A DNA stretch of 64,000 nt, from NCBI RefSeq assembly GCF_910596095.1, contig NC_056540.1, positions 15,526,501-15,590,500 on the forward strand. The letters are read 5' to 3'. Shown here in pieces: positions 62,985 through 64,000 of the stretch. The notes below the pieces were generated by a model. It was not told where the DNA came from, did not search any database, and saw only the letters and a list, made by a program, of their open reading frames with translations. The DNA comes from Thunnus maccoyii (Eukaryota; Chordata; Actinopteri; Scombriformes; Scombridae). The position numbers and the translations under genes were made by a program. The stretch's first letter is position 1. Each line of letters starts with the position of its first letter.

Positions 62985-63630
62985 TTGACTGGTCAGGGCT
63001 GAAGATGGGAGTGAACTCCAGGAATTCAGACTCTCTAGGAACATTGCGGGAGTACATATCCTTGTAAGACCTCTCCACTTCTTCAGCACACTCTAAAAAA
63101 ACACATAGAGAAAAAAACAGGGTTGAATTATTCTCTTAAGAATGCTACAAGTTTTCTGGTGGAAAACATAGTATTGCGTAATGTTCTCACCCAAAATTTT
63201 CAAGTTGATGACATCATGTTGTCTGTTGCCATCAAATGAGAGATATAGAGTTCCTTCATCTCTTTCTGTCAAATCTTAAAAGTGAGGTAGTAGAAACCCT
63301 GAGGTGTGGGTCTTTCACCTGAATAGCATGAACAACACAAATAAATGTACTCAGGACAGAGAGATAAGTTTAACATTGTCCTGATTTGAAAAGGAGCCAG
63401 GCATTTGACATGTTTCAGATCCTACCTGGCATGGATACCACAGAAATATTGGTGAAAGTTGCATCACAAGCTGCTCACCTTCCAGTTTTCCATCAGCAGC
63501 TTCTTGGATTCCCCTGTCTTACTTGGAACGAGGAACATACGTCCATCGAAAAAAGGTGGTGAATAATCAGATGGTAAGCATAAATCTCTGCCATAGCACT
63601 GCTCATAATCATGGATATTTATGGATGAAC
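62985..63630 (-). pseudogene. Fifth receptor fragment: Ig0 and part of Ig1
   Basis: Paralogous to the Ig0/Ig1 exons of copy C. Ig0a is 63479-63630 (open, with DYEQCYGRDLCLPSDYS and GRMFLVPSKTGES). Ig0b is 63191-63318 but is 128 nt against 133 in copy C, so the frame is broken and a TGA appears. Ig1 starts at 63092 (CAEEVERSYKDMYSRNVPRE) and loses similarity at about 62985. Splice sites are conserved. The rest of the gene is beyond the window or deleted, so this is a pseudogene fragment or the broken end of another copy. Confidence 0.65.
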
Positions 63631-64000
63631 CTTCAATCAGAAAGAAGTGAAGAAGAGATACAGCAGATGGAGCATATATTCAGGTAAGATACTAAACATC
63701 TGAAAACATGAAAAAACATATAAAATGGGCCTAGCTGTCTAACTATAATGTTGCATTGAATATAAAATGTAGCAGTTCAGACCGTGCTGAAGCGCTACAG
63801 TAAGCATATTGTGTAATTTCCGGTTGCCGACTGAGTTTTCTGATAGTGCTTTTGCTGCTCTCAACTCAGTTGATTTTGCTATATTCCTCATTACTGTGGA
63901 TAAATACCCGCTGTACTTACGCTAGTTCTACTCAAGCACTCTTAGCTCTCTCCTTCTTTTAGCAACTTTTCTCACTAATCCCACAGTTGTTAGTTATTTT
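63631..64000. other. Right edge of window
   Basis: Continues the intron upstream of the fifth fragment up to about 63760, where it carries the unoccupied site of the foldback insertion. Beyond that nothing was recognised. Confidence 0.4.

Overview
This window looks like teleost fish genomic DNA. It is AT-rich, has spliced genes with consensus GT-AG introns, and carries typical fish repeats: a chromodomain Ty3/gypsy element, a CR1/L2-type LINE, a Tc1 element, pogo/Tigger copies, tRNA-derived SINEs, a hAT-like non-autonomous element and foldback elements. No species is assigned.

The backbone is a tandem array of a minus-strand immunoglobulin-superfamily receptor gene in four large copies, plus part of a fifth at the right edge. 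Copy A lies in about 1.6-10.2 kb, copy B in 11.7-25.4 kb, copy C in 32.6-46.1 kb and copy D in 48.1-59.5 kb. The fifth fragment is at 63.0-63.6 kb. Each full copy runs, on the minus strand, from a signal-peptide exon through one or more Ig-like exons to a transmembrane exon and tyrosine-containing cytoplasmic-tail exons. The Ig and signal exons mostly end in phase 1, so they can be added, lost or skipped without breaking frame, and the copies differ in exactly this way. A has two Ig domains and a doubled tail module. B has lost most of its first Ig exon. C has four Ig domains and the longest open model. D has two Ig domains and a tail cut short by an exon-fusing deletion. Splice junctions and phases were worked out by hand and agree across copies, which is the main support for the models.

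The Ig domains are unusual. The first type keeps the F-strand signature D-S-G-L-Y but lacks the canonical cysteine pair, and the second type has four cysteines at non-canonical places. The tail has a proline-rich segment, a P-S-Y-S-E segment (PPxY-like in some copies) and a final exon with V-Y-S-D-V, which fits the ITIM consensus only in copy A. The likely role is a cell-surface receptor of immune type. That is inference; I could not match the genes to a named family.

Transposable elements fill the introns and the gaps between copies and record the duplication history. The LINE fragment is in all four copies. The Tigger element in the TM-proximal intron is in B, C and D but not A. Gypsy sequence flanks A and C, whereas a different shared segment flanks B and D. 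Other features include a long palindrome in intron 1 of C, a non-host-like insertion inside a gypsy LTR, a proline-rich LTR-element remnant at 60.4-62.8 kb and several foldback insertions with clear target duplications.
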